From positions 62,001-126,000 of the forward strand of contig JAJKFJ010021044.1 of assembly GCA_027382625.1 (NCBI GenBank): 64,000 bases of DNA, read 5' to 3'. This document shows positions 25,722-39,500 of this stretch, piece by piece. Both the position numbers and the translations under genes were made by a program. The notes below the pieces were generated by a model that was given only the letters and a program-made list of their open reading frames with translations, searched no databases and was not told the DNA's origin. This DNA comes from Tetmemena sp. SeJ-2015. Taxonomy: Eukaryota > Ciliophora > Spirotrichea > Sporadotrichida > Oxytrichidae. How positions within the stretch are numbered: the first letter of the stretch is position 1; every line of letters starts with the position of its first letter.

Positions 25722-28700
25722 CATTCCAAATGCTTAATTAAAAAATAAACCCTCCAATTCTTTCTTATAAGGAGAAATTTAAATGCTCTGAAGTTTGTAC
25801 ATTTTTTGTGGTCTCTTTTAGAAATTAACTTATGATAAGCATTCGCATGATATAAAGGCTATCTAAATCTAGAACTACAAATATAATTTACAAGTCTTCT
25901 GCTGCAAACCATAAAATTGATAGAAATAATCTCTCCACTTTGTGATTTTTGTAGACTGATTTTCTCCTTTTAAAAAAAAGCTTGCCTAGGTAAACTTTCT
26001 CGGAGACCATTCTTAACATTTAATTTAATATTGAATATAAATATAATTTCTATTTATATCTTTGCCTACTTCTAAGAAAAATCAAATGAATTTGATCATT
26101 GGAGACACATTTGAGCACTATTATCATTAAATTTTGATTAGATAAGGGTAACTTATAATTTGTGTTGAATTGATGGTTAAATTTGAAAGTTAAATTATTC
26201 CAGAATAATAAGTAATTTTTCAATTTTAAAGGATTACGATTTAAAGAATTTAATTTAAAGATATTATTTTAAATTCAAAGCGATTAAGATTAATAAAAGC
26301 ATAAAATCTCACTTCTATTTTGTTAATTTAATTTATAATATGGGCTGAAGATTAATTCCATAGTAGCTTCAAGTTTTGTAAATCCTTAATTTATCGACTA
26401 AACTCAGCCAAAATTAAATATAGAATATGTTCAGATTATTAATATTTACCTGACATGAATTTAAATTTAAATTAAAGTAAACTTCTATTTCTTAATACAT
26501 ATACAAAAAATTGTTTAAAATTTTGGTTATTTGTTGTATTCAAAAGAAAGATCACGCTGCTGGTTTACAAATAGGTTGCGATTAAATTCGAAATATGGTG
26601 TTAAAAATCCTAGTTGCAGCTTTCAAAATCACTTCAGTTTTTTTATTTATTATAAAGGTTTTAGGTTTCTTAATTATAATCTTAAAATTGAAAATTTACT
26701 CCTTTTAAGAATGATCATAAAACGCTCTTAAGGATCATTTAATTTTAAAATATTATAACCATTTCCATATAGAAGCCACATAGATTTTGTGTATCTTAAT
26801 TTATTAGAGTATAATATTTTGATTAATTTAAAATGTTGGTCCATCATAAAGATTTCTTCGACGAAAGCATAATGAATATTGGCGAATTATTTGTTATTTT
26901 TGTCTCTAATCTAATTTGTCTAAAACATAGTGCATTTAATTAATAAATTTTCAAATATACTAAAGATTTAATTAAAATCAAAATTTCTCTTTAAAATTAA
27001 TAAAGATAGAATCTTTATTGGCTGATTGATAAAGCCTGGCTAATTTTAATTTACAGAAAACTTAAGGGACCCTACTAATCAAGTAGTATCATTAATTACT
27101 ATAACTAGACTGTATAAACAAAGGATTCTATAAAAAATTAAGTTCTAGCAAAAAATTCATAGAAGTAAAAATACAAACGATTGAGAGAAAAGATTTTCCA
27201 AGATAAAACTTTAATCAAGCCCCAGAAAATAAAACAAAAATAAATATCATTATATATAAAGTCTAAATCAGTTAAAAATTACCTTTTAAAAATATAATCT
27301 TAGAACGATTAGGAATTTGTAGACAATAACTTTATATAAATTCTAAGAATAATACTCTGTCAGATGTGCTTGAAAATAATTAGTTGATAGAAAATTTGAA
27401 AGAATACTGGTTTAAAATGGGATAATCTGAATTTCAATTAAGATAAACTCTGTCAATTCTATGATTAAATATTTATTTTATAATTCTAAGTTCTTTGATA
27501 GTTCAATCTGAAATTGGATCTATATCCTCAAAGGCCAAGGATTTGCTAACATTAAATATTATATTTAACATTACTTAAAGCCTCAAGTAATAGCAGCCAT
27601 GAGTAATCGGAATAAGTCAAAACTACAATTAATAAGAAGAATACTGCAAAAATTGATTCTGTGTTTAAATTTATTTAAGATGCAAAGTAAAAGTAGTAAG
27701 AATTAATGAACAGGATTAAAAAGTAACGCTCAAACTTTCTTCAGGCTCAGGTCCCTAATTAATTTTATGACCTTAACTTTATAGATATTAAATAAAAATG
27801 AATCAGGGGAATAAAATAATAAATAAAATGTTTATCATCTATATTTTATTGCTCACTGCTCTTTGAATTCAGTGTAAATGTAATCAAATTAAATGTTGAC
27901 TCTATATTAAGAAATGATTTGGTTCCTAATTATCTTTTTTGAGTAAACAGAGTGCCTGAATAAACTCTTAGTAATAGGGGATATATGCGTTATTTTTTTT
28001 ATAAATCTATTTTAAGAATTTAAGATATGATATAATTAATATAATTACTTTAGTTTTATAATGTAGAGGAGGAAAAGAATAGCAATAAAATCTCTGAAAT
28101 TTATTTTTATATAATTATTTAAAAAACAATAAATTAATATATGTTATAATATTAAATTTTTACACTTATTTTAATAGAAAATTCAATTAGAAATCGAAAT
28201 AATAAATATAAATATTTACAAACTTAACAAAAAATCTGGTAGTTATTCATTCATTTATTCATTATGCGGTTTTTAATGAGAATTTGGATGTAATCTATAA
28301 ATAACAATAAGAAAAATTAGATGCCTCCTAATATCATGAATGCACTTTTTGTAGGGATTAAATATGCTAAATTTAATTACATTTTTGAATTAAAAAATAC
28401 ATATTTCTAAATTAAAATATTCTTGTGAATATATATATTATCAAATTATTTTTATCAACTGATAATTTTGAAACTGGTATAAAAATTCGAACCATACATG
28501 CTCTTAATATTTTAAGTATCCTCGAAATATTATAATTATATTAAATTGTCAATATTTTTCCTATAAATTTTTCTTATTAATTTATATTTAATAAATGAAT
28601 AATGATTTTAATAGGGAATAAGTTCATGCAATTGAGAAGTTCAGTGACTTGAATAAAGTAAACATGTTTGGAGGCAGACTAGGAATTATTTAGTAGAGTA

Positions 28701-31700
28701 ATATAATCAAAAATTCGGCAGTCCATCTCAATTAGGGTGATTCTCCTATAGCAAAAAATATTATTTTAAATTTCTAAATAAGGAAGTCTGGGATGCAATC
28801 TTTGGACATCCTTTAGAGGGCAAGAAAGTTAAATAAAAACAAACTCAATTTTAAAGCTTTATATTTTAACAGACTTTTTGACTGTGTGCCATCACTATTC
28901 ACATTTCCAATGCTACTCAGATTTATTTTATAAAGATTATCTTTCCAATACCTACAAGATAGAATAAATGGGAAATAAACTTAATTTAGCTACTTCAAAT
29001 ATAAAATCTAAAAAAATATTTTTTGTTTCCTTTTATCAAATGTTCTTACCAATTAAAATTAAGTTTATTTTAGCTCATGCAGGATTAGAGGGGGGAGAAA
29101 TACTTTGCCCAGTATGTTAAAAAGTAAACCAATGATTTCAATACTTTGCTTTAATTTAAAGGAATTTTAATTTATCAAATACACTAGTACCTCTTTTTAA
29201 GACTATTTCTTTCGATAGTATTAGCACGGAAAATAATAGTTGCAATGAAAAAGAGAATAGCACTGATTAGATGAAGATTATCATTTATTTAAATATGAAG
29301 TAGTTCATTGCTATAATAGCTGATAGAATTAACTTTGAGGGAGAATTTTGGGCAGGGTTCTTCATATATTCTAGTTAATAAACCTTTAACTCCACGTTTT
29401 AGGAAAGGGAAATTACTAATGCATTTTCTTTATTTGAATACACAGCAAGTAGCAAGTTGCCACATGAAAACACAAGCTTAGAAAAAGGACCCTAAATTTA
29501 AAAATGATTAAGTATAGCTATAAAATTAATAAGTAAAAATGACCTCGATTAATTTTTTAGACTTAACGCTATCTGAATTATTTACTTGAACCGTTTATGA
29601 TCAAATGTTCTTTAAAATATACAAAATATTGTCAATATAAATAAGGGAAGGATTAAAGCATAGGTTGCCAGATCAGGGCCAATTTTTCCCTATTTTAGAC
29701 AAAAACAAATTAATTGCTTTTTTAATTTCTTAGAAATAATTGCTATTTATGATACAATTAAAGTATGGATTAGTAAAATAAAAAATGCTAACATCAAGTT
29801 AGAACATATGAATTATATCTCTAATTAAAATATGACCTACATATATTTTTGTATTTCTTAGACTCCATTATAAAGTTAAATTAAACTATCAATTTTTAAT
29901 TCAAACCAGAGAGGATATTTACAGCCAGCTATTGAGATATCTTCTAATCATTTTAAAATAATCTTAATTTGTCAAATTTAGAATCTTATATTTTAGTGAG
30001 TGTTTGGATTTTCGACGCCCAAAATAATTTTTGAAAAACTTCCATTCAGGATATATGACAACAACTAAAGCCTTGATTTTTAAATTTCCTTTGATGCAGA
30101 AATAATAATGATTAATTTCTTAAATCTTGCGATATAGTGAGAAACTCAATCGAATTGAAGATTATTTATTTTGAATTGGCAACAATAAAATAAAACCAGA
30201 ATGCTCTAAATCAATAAACTTATCTTCTTAATTTTACATTTTATTTATTAAAAGATAATTCTTAAGTTCATTAACAAAACAGAAAATTGCCAGATAACTA
30301 CTTTATATTTTAATAACTCCGAATGATAACTTAGTAACTTGCCTTGAATTAAGCTGGCTATTTTCCTTCAAATTACTTTAAAGTATCTTCATTCCAAGTA
30401 AGGCAGTTGATTCAGAAATTAGAGATGGCAAGGAATTTAATATTTGGTTTCTTGAAGACAAAATTAATAAATTTGTTCATAAGCTAATTATAAATCATAA
30501 TGTAAATGAGATATCTCCCTGGGCGGGACTTTTAAAAAAAAGTTAAGATTGTTTTTACTTGGAGGGATTTTGCAAAAAGTTATTTTAATTGCTGAACGCT
30601 AAAATAGAAATAATTTATAATAAATTATTGTGCTTGCTTTAAAATGAAGCTTATTTTTATTTAAATACGAATATCTGAAAAAAATAAAGCGCTAGAGAAA
30701 AAATTTTGTGCATAGGAGACATGCTATAAGGATCTTTCTCCCTAATAAGGAAATATGTTTTAAGGGCTATTTAAATTGAAAAATTAAGCTAAATTTTAAC
30801 TATCGCTCTTTCGTAAATTTATCTATGGCCTTAGTGATTCCTTAACATGAATATCGCATTTATAAGCTAAAAAAAGAGAAGGAAGAACTTAATTTTAATG
30901 ATTTAAAAATAAATTGGTTTAAAATAATTTCTCCAGAAATCTTATAACTCTAATTGAAAAAATGATAAAACTAATTGCTTTGAAACTAAGTTTACTATAT
31001 CAGAATGATATAAATCTATTTTCTTTTTGAGAGCAAGAAAAGTGAATTTAATTCAGATTTATAGACTACCGAGTTCACACTTTTACTAAAGCATAGCTCA
31101 GAAGCAATAAAATTATTGATCGGCTCATCGCTTAGAGCATTTAAATTTTCTCTTGCAAATAATTTAAAATTAAATTTTATTCTATAAATATAGAAGTCAA
31201 AAAATAGTCAAAATCTTTAGACTATTAGCTCTACCATTTATTCTAGATCTTCTGCTTTTTAAAAGTGGTTCTTCATTCACACCTTGGATTCATACTTAAA
31301 GATTTAGTGATAAGCTATCAAGAATTGGACGATAATTTGTTGGCTATTGTTGAAGCAATCATAAAAAGAAACTAGATTATGTTTTTAAATCTAGATTCTC
31401 TCCAATTAGAGGGAAAGAATACAGTAGTAATAAATTATAATTAAGTTTTGAGTAGGATGGAGAATTAATCCTGTACTTGTAATCAATTGTTAATAAGGCC
31501 TACTTAATTCTTCATGAAGAAGAAACTGTGCCCTAATCAATAAATGAAATGCAAGTGACTGATCAGTCCCCTTACTTTAAATCATTAAACACTATTTAAA
31601 TTTTACTTCTCAATAGTGAGACATCTGTTGTCCAAGAGTAGATTTAAAGTAAAATTGAAGCCTTATTAGCTTTTGATTTATAACAACTAAAGAACTTTCA

Positions 31701-32235
31701 ATTTAATAAGCCTGCCTTAAGACTATCAATAGTTTGTCCTTAAATATTACAAGTAGGTGTGCGATTCATGCTATTAGCCAGTAAACCTAAAGGATTTTAT
31801 TTGCTTGATATGTGGAAGGACTAAGTGTGCAGAATAATAATGCTGCTTTATGAAAAGAGAAGGAGAGTTAAGTAGGCACTCCAGATTAGTTTAAAATCTA
31901 TTTTTAAAAAATAATTATGATAAGAAGTGGGAGTGTGCGTTTTCATGAATATTTTAGAGGGATCGTTACTATATGTCCATAATGGTAGAAGCATCTAAAA
32001 GCCTCCTATGTATACAAATAGCCTTGGGCAATTTTATGGTTCTTATTCTAAGGATTTGGCGCAATTTACACTCGATAAAAGATAAGATTTCGAAGGCGAT
32101 TAGCTATAGCCATTAAAAGACTTCAAAAATCCTCTTGAACAGTTGACTAATAGCCTTATGGACTTTGAGTTAATACACGAGATTATAATATCTAGAAAAA
32201 TTTCTAAAGTTAATATACCAGTCAACAGTATTTGA
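16559..32235 (+). CDS. UBR1-like E3 ubiquitin ligase, copy 2 (heavily interrupted)
   Basis: Diverged paralogue of the UBR1 gene at 4010-11350, with the same segment order. It starts at ATG 16559; the first segment aligns with copy 1 (YTIDENQLSHILKHLIKS against IGIDQNQISQIMKYLFKS). The UBR box is GVCAKGINQNEIVWECFDC and CSECFEKSDHTQ (about 17170-17290), then, after a 714-bp insertion, GSCYCGDANSWK (about 18100). Later blocks are VDQDIKNLVGESFFNNYLD (about 19650-19720), a RING block with GEILCPVCQKVN (about 29100) and a C-terminal block with FICLICGRTKCA (about 31800), LLYVHNGRSIQKPPMYTNSL (about 31970-32030) and TGA 32233-32235. It spans 15.7 kb against 7.3 kb for copy 1; the excess lies in AT-rich insertions including the 22.2-23.6 kb palindrome. 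Conserved blocks differ mostly at silent positions, so it was probably functional in the somatic genome rather than a dead copy. One junction near 31880 could not be resolved in frame. Confidence 0.7.
17363..18076. other. IES candidate, 714 bp, pointer AAATGCAT
   Basis: The 8-bp repeat AAATGCAT occurs at 17363-17370 and 18077-18084. Joining at the repeat gives a Met-His pair followed by GSCYCGDANSWK. Copy 1 has the uninterrupted equivalent KMHKELNGSCDCGDANNWK, also with ATGCAT at that point. The segment is therefore an insertion relative to copy 1. It could be an IES or a small transposon with an 8-bp target duplication; I see no clear terminal inverted repeats and no transposase. Confidence 0.8.
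22550..22765 (+). pseudogene. Protein kinase catalytic-loop fragment, left palindrome arm
   Basis: The plus frame from ATG 22550 reads KIMNIMHRDLKPENILFIS, the catalytic loop (subdomain VIb) of a Ser/Thr protein kinase with the catalytic Asp. It runs to TGA 22763-22765 without a DFG or APE motif. Only this loop is recognisable, so it is a fragment: either one macronuclear-destined segment of a kinase gene lying inside another gene's insertion, or a relic. The part after the loop is K/L/F-rich and probably non-coding. Confidence 0.6.
23087..23302 (-). pseudogene. Protein kinase catalytic-loop fragment, right palindrome arm
   Basis: Mirror copy of the fragment at 22550-22765, on the minus strand of the right arm, with the same HRDLKPENIL motif. 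The two copies converge on the 30-bp spacer. Confidence 0.6.
25682..25716. repeat. (GA)n microsatellite
   Basis: A run of about 17 GA units inside an AT-rich insertion of UBR1 copy 2. No matching tract is seen at the corresponding place in copy 1. Confidence 0.95.
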
Positions 32236-33518
32236 TCATATTAAATCGTGGTAATTTATACTCATAGTTTTAGCAAAATTTCATGTCTTCTATAAATTTC
32301 AACATAAATTTTTCTCAAATTTTTCCTAAGTGATTTTAATGAAATTTAATCCTTTTTAATTATTACTTAAAGATGATTAAGATATAAAAATGGGTATTTT
32401 AACTATTTATATTGTTTATATTTTTAACTTTTTTTAACAATTCTGTTTATAATTTTAGAGAATAGCTCTTATAATTCCAAATAAGGACAAAATATGGAGG
32501 GTTTAATTATTTATTTTTTTTTATCTTAAATTGGATATGCAAAACTTGAAATTTATATATTTTTTTGTTAAGAGATTTTTATTTTAAGTTATATTATAAA
32601 TATAATTCTACTTTTTTTAATTAAGAATGAGTCTACTAAAAAATTGTATAATCCTATATAAGATGTTAAATAAAAAGAAATTAATTTTTTTTCTTCGAAG
32701 GTTATAAATCTATATATAACTAAATAGGAACTTGTTAAGACTTTTTAAATTAAATAGATCGGAAATTAAATCTTCCGTAATGAAATTTATTTGATTTAAA
32801 GAAAAAACAGTTAAAAAATCTTAAATATTCTCTTTTTAAATTATTATTTCTCGATAAAATAAAGTATATTAAAACAATCATATATGAATGAAGCTAAAAT
32901 TTAAATGCTCTGAGTTTAAAGCATAATTAACTCTTTTGATACTAATATTTGGGATTTTCAAGAATGATTTCACAATTATTAACAACCATTAAAATTTTCA
33001 TTAAATATTTTATATGATATTTATTTTATATCGATGTGCCTATCCAGAAATATATCGCTATTTTATAAGCTACAATATTTCCTGATTTATATTTTTCTAT
33101 CATCGATCTCAATTATTATCTACTCTAATACTGTCGTAGGGAATAGAGTTTAATGTTTTTATAGTATCGAATGAATCATTAAAATGATTTATGAACAAGT
33201 TTTACTTAGTATAAGTGGAGGGCATTATTTATCATTTAAACTTATATAATTAATTTTATGGAGAGTGCTTTCTCTATTATCATAAACTGTTATAATTTTT
33301 TTTTTAAAAAAGAGAATTCTAAAAATAAACTTGATACATTTAAATTACTTCATTTTAAGAGTTTATTTTCTAAAATCGAATACCTCTGTGCCCCATTTTA
33401 TTTTTCAATAAGATCTGGTAAACTCTTATAATTATCAGTATTTGTATCTCTTCTCAAAAGTTCTCTTTCCTAGCTCAATATCTGCACATTTAAAAATCAA
33501 TTATATATTCTCTAAATT
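32236..33518. other. AT-rich interval between convergent genes of copy 2
   Basis: No gene, motif or repeat is recognisable. It separates the 3' ends of UBR1 copy 2 and helicase copy 2, and corresponds to the interval 11351-12049 of copy 1. Confidence 0.5.
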
Positions 33519-36500
33519 TCATTCATCTTGTTAAATCTCTTGAGACTACTGCTTCTAGGATTATATCTCTTCATCTTCATAAAATTTTACATATACAAAA
33601 CCCAACTAGACTTATTTAAGTGGCTTGATTGGTAGTTCTTATTGAACTACCTCCTCTGTTGTTGTTGCTGCAATTTCCTATTAAGTAGATGGCTAAGAAT
33701 CTAAGTTTGTTATGGAATGACCTTCATTTTCTTTAATTTGTGACTATTAAATTTTCTTGCAGTATCCCTCAAAGTCAAAGTACTTATTCTTTATGACAGC
33801 AGTTGTTTCTGCCTACTCATCTTCCTCATTTGCAAATGATTGGCTCTCCTCCCTTTATTCAGAATAGTGACTGCTTTCTCTTAATTCATCTCTTTCACAG
33901 TCATTTTAATAGTCTATCGCCTTGTTATCACAATCTTCAGGCTTGGGTAACTCAATAGCTGACAAATCTTTGAGGCAAACATCATAGTTGCTCATGCTAA
34001 TTTATCCTGTAAAACAGTATTTGTTTATTTAAACTTCTTGAGAATGGTCACTTTCCTCTAACATCGCCTCTTCAGCCTCAGATTAAAATTAATATTAATT
34101 TTTATTCGCTGCTGAAGCAATCTCTTTAGGACTCCTGCATAAGATAGGATTCTTGAATATTCTGATTCAGCTCTTGTTAGATTACTTAATCATAAACATT
34201 CTCATCATTTATGAAGTAGGGCTCGTAAATGTTCTCTCTCTTCAAGACATCAAAGAATTTTGTAGCGAGAGGCATCAAATCTAAAGATTTAAATTGAAAT
34301 TTGCAACAATCTAGATGATTTTCAACAGTTACTATTTGATTTTTCAGCCATGATGGAAGTCGCTATTAGTCGTAGTATCTTTTGTACCTTTCATCTGCCA
34401 TAATTATCATTCCATAGTCTTTGGTGTGGCGAATGACTCTCCCCACTGCTTAATTTATGGCTTTCCAGGTCTGCTAGACATACCACTCTTATTTATTTTA
34501 ATAATCATGATTATTTTTTACTCTTAGCCAGAAATGAACTAGCTCGACATTCTGTTCTCTTGTTTCTTTCTGTCGAGGTAGTATTGCTGCAGTATCAATC
34601 TTGGATCTGTTATCTAAGCATATAAATTTTAGTTTATTTAATCAATTAATTTACTCTTCAAGGTGTGCATGACTTCAAATTTATCTAACTCTTATTCTAT
34701 TAGGAAAAAATACTTTTTTTTTATAATTTCAAGGAATATATAATTAATTATCTTTTCTATATTAGCAAAAGGCTAGCCTATCATTATGACGCACCTGGCA
34801 TCGTGGTTTGAAAAATCAAACCCCTCACTGAAATTTCCTCTGCAAACTCCAAATAATACAGCTCCACTTTTTTACTTTCTCCCGTATTATATTCCTTCCT
34901 TATCAATTATTCTGTTATCCTTCACATCACTCAGATAAGAATTGATTGTTAAAAAATTAAAAGTTTTAGCATTCTCTTGTTTGTTTGAAAATTTAAATAG
35001 AGTTTAGAATATAAATATAATCGATCATTTAAGAAATTAAAAATAGGAGGACCAGCATTGCTGCGCCTAATTATTATTGTGTTAATCATTCGACAACTCA
35101 ATAAAGTTAAATATCTTTTTATTTTAAGAAGCAGCTATCTTATTTAAATTTAGAAAGTATATCGAGTGCTTATATTTAATTCTTTATCTGACGATAGAAT
35201 CATTTATGACATCGAGATCTCTAGTTTGTTTAAATCTGCCTAATTCAATTACTCAATAATTTTTTATTTATAATAATTGACTTTTCAGTATATATTATTG
35301 CTAAACTAGAGAAATTTCAGATTAAAATCGCTGTATAAATTTTGCAATTGAATTATTTTTTGAATACCTTCGTCCTCTCTATTCTGTAAATTATTCCATT
35401 CTTACTCCATTAATCATAGTAGTAGTTAAGTTAGGCATAGGAACTGAAGAACACAAGGACTCCTCCTCCTTCAATGATTTTAGTACATACTTCCTCAACA
35501 AGCAATCCATAATCTTGATCTAGATTATATTTAACTCTAGGATTGAATTATTTTTGCTGTTTTGTACTTAAATGGACCCCAGATTATCCTTTTTCACACA
35601 CTATTTACTAAATCATTAAATTAGCACAAAAAAAGATATAAATTCGATTATATCTCATATTTTATAAGTTTAATATATAATTACAATATAATCTCAAAGT
35701 ATGATAAATTGAATAATATTTTTTGAATTGAACTTTTTCTTTTTTTAGTTTAGAGAGCTAAAACAATAATTATAAATTTAATAAGATAGAAGATATTATA
35801 AGATTCTTAAATAATATAATTCCTTAAATAGGATTAAAGCTTTAAATTTATAGTTTTCCTTTTTATATAATTTTTAGTTAAGATTTTATTCTAATTGGCA
35901 TAATCTAGCAGCTTTTGATAACATGACCCCCAGAGAATAAATTTATAATAAAATTGGTGCTAAAACTTGGCGTCCAATTCTTGTTCAAGAGTATCAAATG
36001 GAGAGATGGTTCCTGATGTTATGATAATCGACCTTGGCCCTTTCTGTAAGAGATCTGAGAAATTTATAGTTACTCAATTTTTAATAAATTAAGTTTTGAG
36101 AAGATAAATCCTGCGTTGAAAATAAATGAAGCAATAGAGATGTAACTCCATCTCAACATCTCCGTATAGATTCTTTTAATTTTCTTTTTTCAATTTATCT
36201 GATTATTAAATCCAATCTCCTTTCTTATTTTATTCTTCTTCTTGCTACTTTATCACTAGTAATTTTTTTGCATTAATTTTTTAATTTTTTAAATTAGAGC
36301 CATTTAAAATTTAGAAGCTAATGAAATTTTTTTCCTGCGAGTTAAACTTTATTAAGTTTAGGTTTATTATAGTTGAGGAGCATAATGAAGTTTAATTAGT
36401 TTTAAAATACTAAAGATAATTATAAAATTTGTATATTATTTAAAACTAGAAGGTGATCAGGTAAAACATTTCTAAGAGAGATTTCATTATAAATTTCAAA

Positions 36501-39500
36501 ATTAAATTTACTTCAGAGGGTGGAATTTTTAATTTGACTTCCTCTGAATCTCCAGGGTTTCTTTTCTAAATAATTCTCAAGTTGAAAAATGAATTCTTAC
36601 ATAAATGCGAAGAAGTTTTTGACAAGTATCCAAAAGATGGCTTAGAGTTGTGAATTTTGCTGAGAGGTTTAGGTCTTTTAAAAACAATTCATATTAGCTT
36701 CTGTCAAATACACAACTTGATTCTTATAAATCTTTCTTTTCCTTTTTATTCACTGTATCATAATTCATTTACAAGTAAAAATTCTCAATTATTTATTTCA
36801 ATACTTATCCCCAAAAATTTAATTTATTCTTTCTCTGTAATAAATATCCTTATTTTTAAAGTACTTTTATGTTTATTAAAATTATCAGCCTAAATCAATT
36901 ATTTATAAAAGCTTAATATTTTATTTTAATTGTTATTTTTAAGGAGTATCCTCATCACACTAAATTTTGGCAAATACGAAATAGTTGATAATGTTTTCCA
37001 GTGTGGAAGCTACCTATTTGAGAGTATCTCCTTACAAAATCTTTAACAGAGCACTTTCTTTGAGGACTTTACTGTTTTCGAAATAATAATAATAATTATA
37101 ATAAAGTGCCCCATCTATCTTAGATTTTAACTTCATCATCAGCGTCAAAAGGGATGCGTTTTTTCAGGAGATCTTCAATCAAAAATAAGTGAGTTCAAAA
37201 TATTAAGATTGATATTTCATTTTATTAATTTAAATTATAAAAGCTTCTAAATTTAAAGGCTTTAGAATTGGAGAATGATGAATGAAAAAAATATTTGAAT
37301 TATTTTTCTAAATTAATTTTTTCATTATATTTTATACCAATATATTTTCTTTTAATTTTATTAATTTTTTGATGAAATGATGTTACTTGAGAGGAGACAA
37401 AAACTGGAGAAGTAATATTTTTTTTTAATATTCAATCACAGGAGATAATGCTTTATTGTATTTTTAGATATCTATCATAATGCATACCATTAAACGAGAG
37501 ATAATATAATAGGACAATTAATTTTGCTTTAGTATTATAAAGCAGCATTATTTATATAATAAATTAAATGGTTACTATAAAATAATAAGATAAGAAAATG
37601 TTTAAAATGAATTTTATAATTATTGCCAAATGTATAAGTAAATCAATAAAAAGTTGATAAAAATAAAGATCAAACTTTGTAGATTTAAACTGAGTTTAAA
37701 ATTCTTATGATAATTAATTTTTTAATTATATATTTATTATCTTGAATAAATTAGTTCTTATGAGCTCAAAGTCTGAATATTTCGGTCTGAGATAATTAAA
37801 TTAATATAAATAATTTAAGCTTTAGAGTATATTAAAAATTAATTGATTTCTCACAATTCATAATTTATGTTTAAACTTTCTTAATTATTAAGAATGAAGT
37901 AAATAACCTATTGAGCTTTATAAATTAATTTATATTTATACAATTTTTAAGTAAATGTAAATTTCTAATCCTCATCAAAATACCTCATTATTGGACAAGA
38001 TCTCGCTCGAACTAAGAGTATTTACAACTCCTCGCGAGAGAAGTGTGCTCAAAATGATAAGAGGAGAAAGCCCAATTCATACAACTATAATATTATCGAA
38101 TCTATTTAGAACAGAGTATTAATTTATCATGAAGAATGAAAGCTAGAGAAGGTTAAGCAAAATTAAAACTAGATGATGTAGCACATGCAACGATATCAGA
38201 CATTTGGATGCATCCTTTATAACTGTCTATTTATCCTACTTTTTGAATATAATTGTGTTTTTCTTCTTCAAAAACAAAATATATTAGCATAGCTTGAATT
38301 ACAATTTCTATTCCACTAAAAACTTATAGAAAGTGCTTTCCCAATACTACAATTTCTATCTCTAGATTTTAACTCATTTTTGAAATTATAATTTGAAGAA
38401 TTTTTTTTCTTCAAAGTTTGATTTAATTTACTAAAATAAAGATGAGAATCCAATACAAAATAGAGGACTTAGAATTCTTAATTCAAGCTATAATATTCGT
38501 TCTTTAAACTTATTAATAATTGAATTTTTATAATTGAGAAAAAAATGAGATAAATAAGAGCTCACAGTGTGAAATATAAATAATCGTTCAAAGAAATATA
38601 AGAGAAACCTATGATGTTAAATTCTAGAAAGATACGATAACTGAAAAGGTAAACCATTTGATTTTAAACTAAAATAATTTTATGAATTTGATTTTACAAG
38701 CTTGGAGCAAGGACACATAATGAGTATAGACAGGATAAAGTATAATTAAAAAGCTCATTGGGGTTTGCAGATATTCTAAAATTAAGGAAAGCAAACCTAA
38801 AAACTGCGGAAATAGTGGAAAAGAATACTACAATACGCTAAGTCGATGATAAATACTTGTCGCTTTTTAGAGATTACACTAAATTTGTATTTTAAAGTAA
38901 AAAGAATTTGCAAAACGAAAAATTTTTCCCTATAATATATTTATCCAACAATTAATTAAAAACATAATTCTAAAATGATTTTTAATAAAAATTAGAAGAT
39001 AAGATTGTAATTAAACTTTTACTTCGTGAGGAAGTGAGCACTTCACATGAATATCTTGTCCAAATATATTTTATGTAAGGATAGAATTTTAAAATACCTG
39101 TTTTTAATTAAAGAATACATCTTCATTTTCATCTTAGTCTCTTAACTTTAATGATTAAAAATCTATTTTTCTTAACTTTAATTTTGGGTGTTTTTATTTT
39201 TCCCTAAGTGAGCTTCTAATTCCGTACCTGGTTTTTAGAAGACATCTATTTAATCTATCATTCTATTTATCTCTTTTCTTGATAGCAATACTTGATTGGT
39301 TGTGAATACAAAAGAAGAGGCGTCTTTACACGAGTTTGTGAAATTGTGCCCCTCGTCAACAACAATGATACACTGCTTAAAACTAAATAATATTCTTCAA
39401 GTCCCAAGAGTCAACTCTCAGTTTTTCCAAATCTAGGATATAATTATAGGGCATGAAAATAATGTCCGAATCTTCCAACTGCTGTTAAATAAATATTTCG

